This document shows positions 63,223 through 64,000 of a stretch of DNA of 64,000 bases, one piece after another. A program made the position numbers and the translations under genes. Where the stretch lies: positions 558,001 to 622,000 of the forward strand of contig NZ_CAKAKO010000001.1 in the NCBI RefSeq assembly GCF_916700565.1, written 5' to 3'. The notes beneath the pieces are model-generated. The model was not told the DNA's origin, made no database searches, and saw only the letters and a list, made by a program, of their open reading frames with translations. Position 1 is the first letter of the stretch; each line of letters begins with the position of its first letter. This DNA is from Xenophilus sp. Marseille-Q4582 (lineage in GTDB: Bacteria; Pseudomonadota; Gammaproteobacteria; Burkholderiales; Burkholderiaceae_C).

Positions 63223-64000
63223 TCAGGCCACCAGCCGGTCCCAGCTCAACTGGTGCTTGGCCAGGTACTTGCGCAGCCGGTCCGCGTCGTTGACCACGCT
63301 GCGCGCCGCGCGCGAGGCCTGGAAGAGCTTGCGCCCGGCGTCCGACAGCGTGCGCGACTGGCGGCACACGCGCAGCACGGCTTCGAGCTGCAAGCGGTCG
63401 AACAGGTCCAGTGCCGCGGCCTGCTCGGCGCCCAGCAGCGCGTCCAGGTCCACCTCGGTGGTGGCGGCGCGCGCCGACGGGTCTTCGCGCGCCCACAGCC
63501 AGCGCAGTCGCGCGATCTCGGCCTGCACCAGCGGCTCGGTGATGCGCCCACCCTCGGCCAGCGTGGCCAGGCGCGTGATGCTGGCCGACAGGTCGCGGAA
63601 GTTGCCGCGCCACGGCGCGTCGGGCCCCTGGGCGAAGCGCAGGTAGGCGGTGCGCGCCTCGGCGTTGAAGCGCACGCCGCGGCGCGTCTCGTGCGCATGC
63701 TGGGCCAGCAGGTGCTCGATGTTGGGCTCCAGGTCTTCGGGCCGCTGGGCCAGGCCCGGCAGCTCGTAGGTCCAGAGGTTGATGCGCGCGAACAGGTCTT
63801 CGCGGAACCGCCCGGCCGCCACGGCCTCGCGCAGGTCGCGGTTGGTGCCGGCGATGAGCTGGAAGTCACTGGTCACCTCGCGGTCCGCGCCCACGGGGTA
63901 GAAGCGCTTTTCCTCGATGGCCATGAGCAGCATCGCCTGCTCGTCCGCGCCGAGTTCGCCGATTTCGTCGAGAAAGAGCACGCCCTGGTCGGCGCTGCGC
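63223..64000 (-). CDS. rtcR: RNA-repair regulator RtcR (partial, C-terminal 258 aa)
   Basis: C-terminal part of a sigma-54-dependent activator whose N-terminus lies beyond the right edge. The AAA+ core includes Walker B 'GVLFLDEIGELGADEQAMLL', 'FQLIAGTNRDLREAVAAGRF' with sensor/arginine residues, and the RtcR-specific 'GNFRDLSASITRLATLAEGG'. The C-terminal HTH region is 'LEAVLRVCRQSRTLSDAGRKLF'. RtcR senses RNA ends via an N-terminal CARF domain and activates the rtcBA RNA-ligase/cyclase operon, which would lie to the right. Confidence 0.9.
   Translation of the reverse strand, partial: RSADQGVLFLDEIGELGADEQAMLLMAIEEKRFYPVGADREVTSDFQLIAGTNRDLREAVAAGRFREDLFARINLWTYELPGLAQRPEDLEPNIEHLLAQHAHETRRGVRFNAEARTAYLRFAQGPDAPWRGNFRDLSASITRLATLAEGGRITEPLVQAEIARLRWLWAREDPSARAATTEVDLDALLGAEQAAALDLFDRLQLEAVLRVCRQSRTLSDAGRKLFQASRAARSVVNDADRLRKYLAKHQLSWDRLVA

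Overview
The window is high-GC DNA (close to 70% by eye) with a dense, mostly housekeeping gene layout. Orphan Bug/TctC solute-binding proteins, a cysM/NUDIX/tusA cluster, galU beside valS, a tamA/tamB pair, type II queF and a poxvirus-type topoisomerase IB together point to Burkholderiales, most likely Comamonadaceae. This is inference from gene content; no rRNA lies in the window.

Layout. 1-3.2 kb: a truncated Bug protein, a ferredoxin-reductase and a divergent NAD-epimerase. 3.7-5.0 kb: a complete IS3-family element with perfect 27-bp ends and a TTC target duplication, inserted in an AT-rich leader. 5.2-10.7 kb: a giant autotransporter with a beta-helical passenger, a Pro-Thr linker and a beta-barrel. 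11-17 kb: tRNA-Leu(CAA), cysM, a NUDIX hydrolase, tusA, galU and valS. 17.2-26.8 kb: a hydroxycinnamate (ferulate/coumarate) catabolic locus with a MarR regulator and a palindromic operator in the spacer of a divergent promoter. 26.9-36.8 kb: yaaA, a prolyl-hydroxylase-like oxygenase, an alpha/beta hydrolase, queF, a receiver plus degenerate kinase pair, topoisomerase IB, dinB and small proteins. 36.8-43.1 kb: tamB and tamA. 43.2-46.2 kb: a MoxR/VWA module. 46.4-51.8 kb: a dihaem cytochrome c followed by an overlapping GtrA/GtrB operon flanked by two paralogous polytopic membrane proteins. 51.8-56.4 kb: DUF1841, PAP2, ACP, ketosynthase, a DUF4189 protein and a 3-oxoadipyl-CoA thiolase. 56.6-60.2 kb: a TonB-dependent receptor whose stop codon forms part of the CTAG target duplication of an IS5/IS1182-type element. 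60.2-64 kb: LysE exporter, Lrp regulator, ornithine-cyclodeaminase homologue, an unknown membrane-anchored protein and the C-terminal part of RtcR.

How the genes work together. The clearest pathway is 17.2-26.8 kb: an exported tannase/feruloyl-esterase lipoprotein could release hydroxycinnamates from plant esters. A CoA ligase, enoyl-CoA hydratase, SDR dehydrogenase and amidohydrolase-family beta-ketoacyl-CoA hydrolase would then shorten the side chain to benzoate-type acids plus acetyl-CoA. This gene set matches the CoA-dependent beta-oxidative deacetylation route described in Agrobacterium rather than the vanillin-forming Fcs/Ech route. The pcaF-like thiolase at 55.2 kb would act at the end of the beta-ketoadipate pathway into which such products flow.

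The least explained parts are the two paralogous membrane proteins around gtrB/gtrA, the ACP/ketosynthase mini-cluster, the receiver/degenerate-kinase pair and the large autotransporter. No CRISPR array, prophage or rRNA operon was seen.
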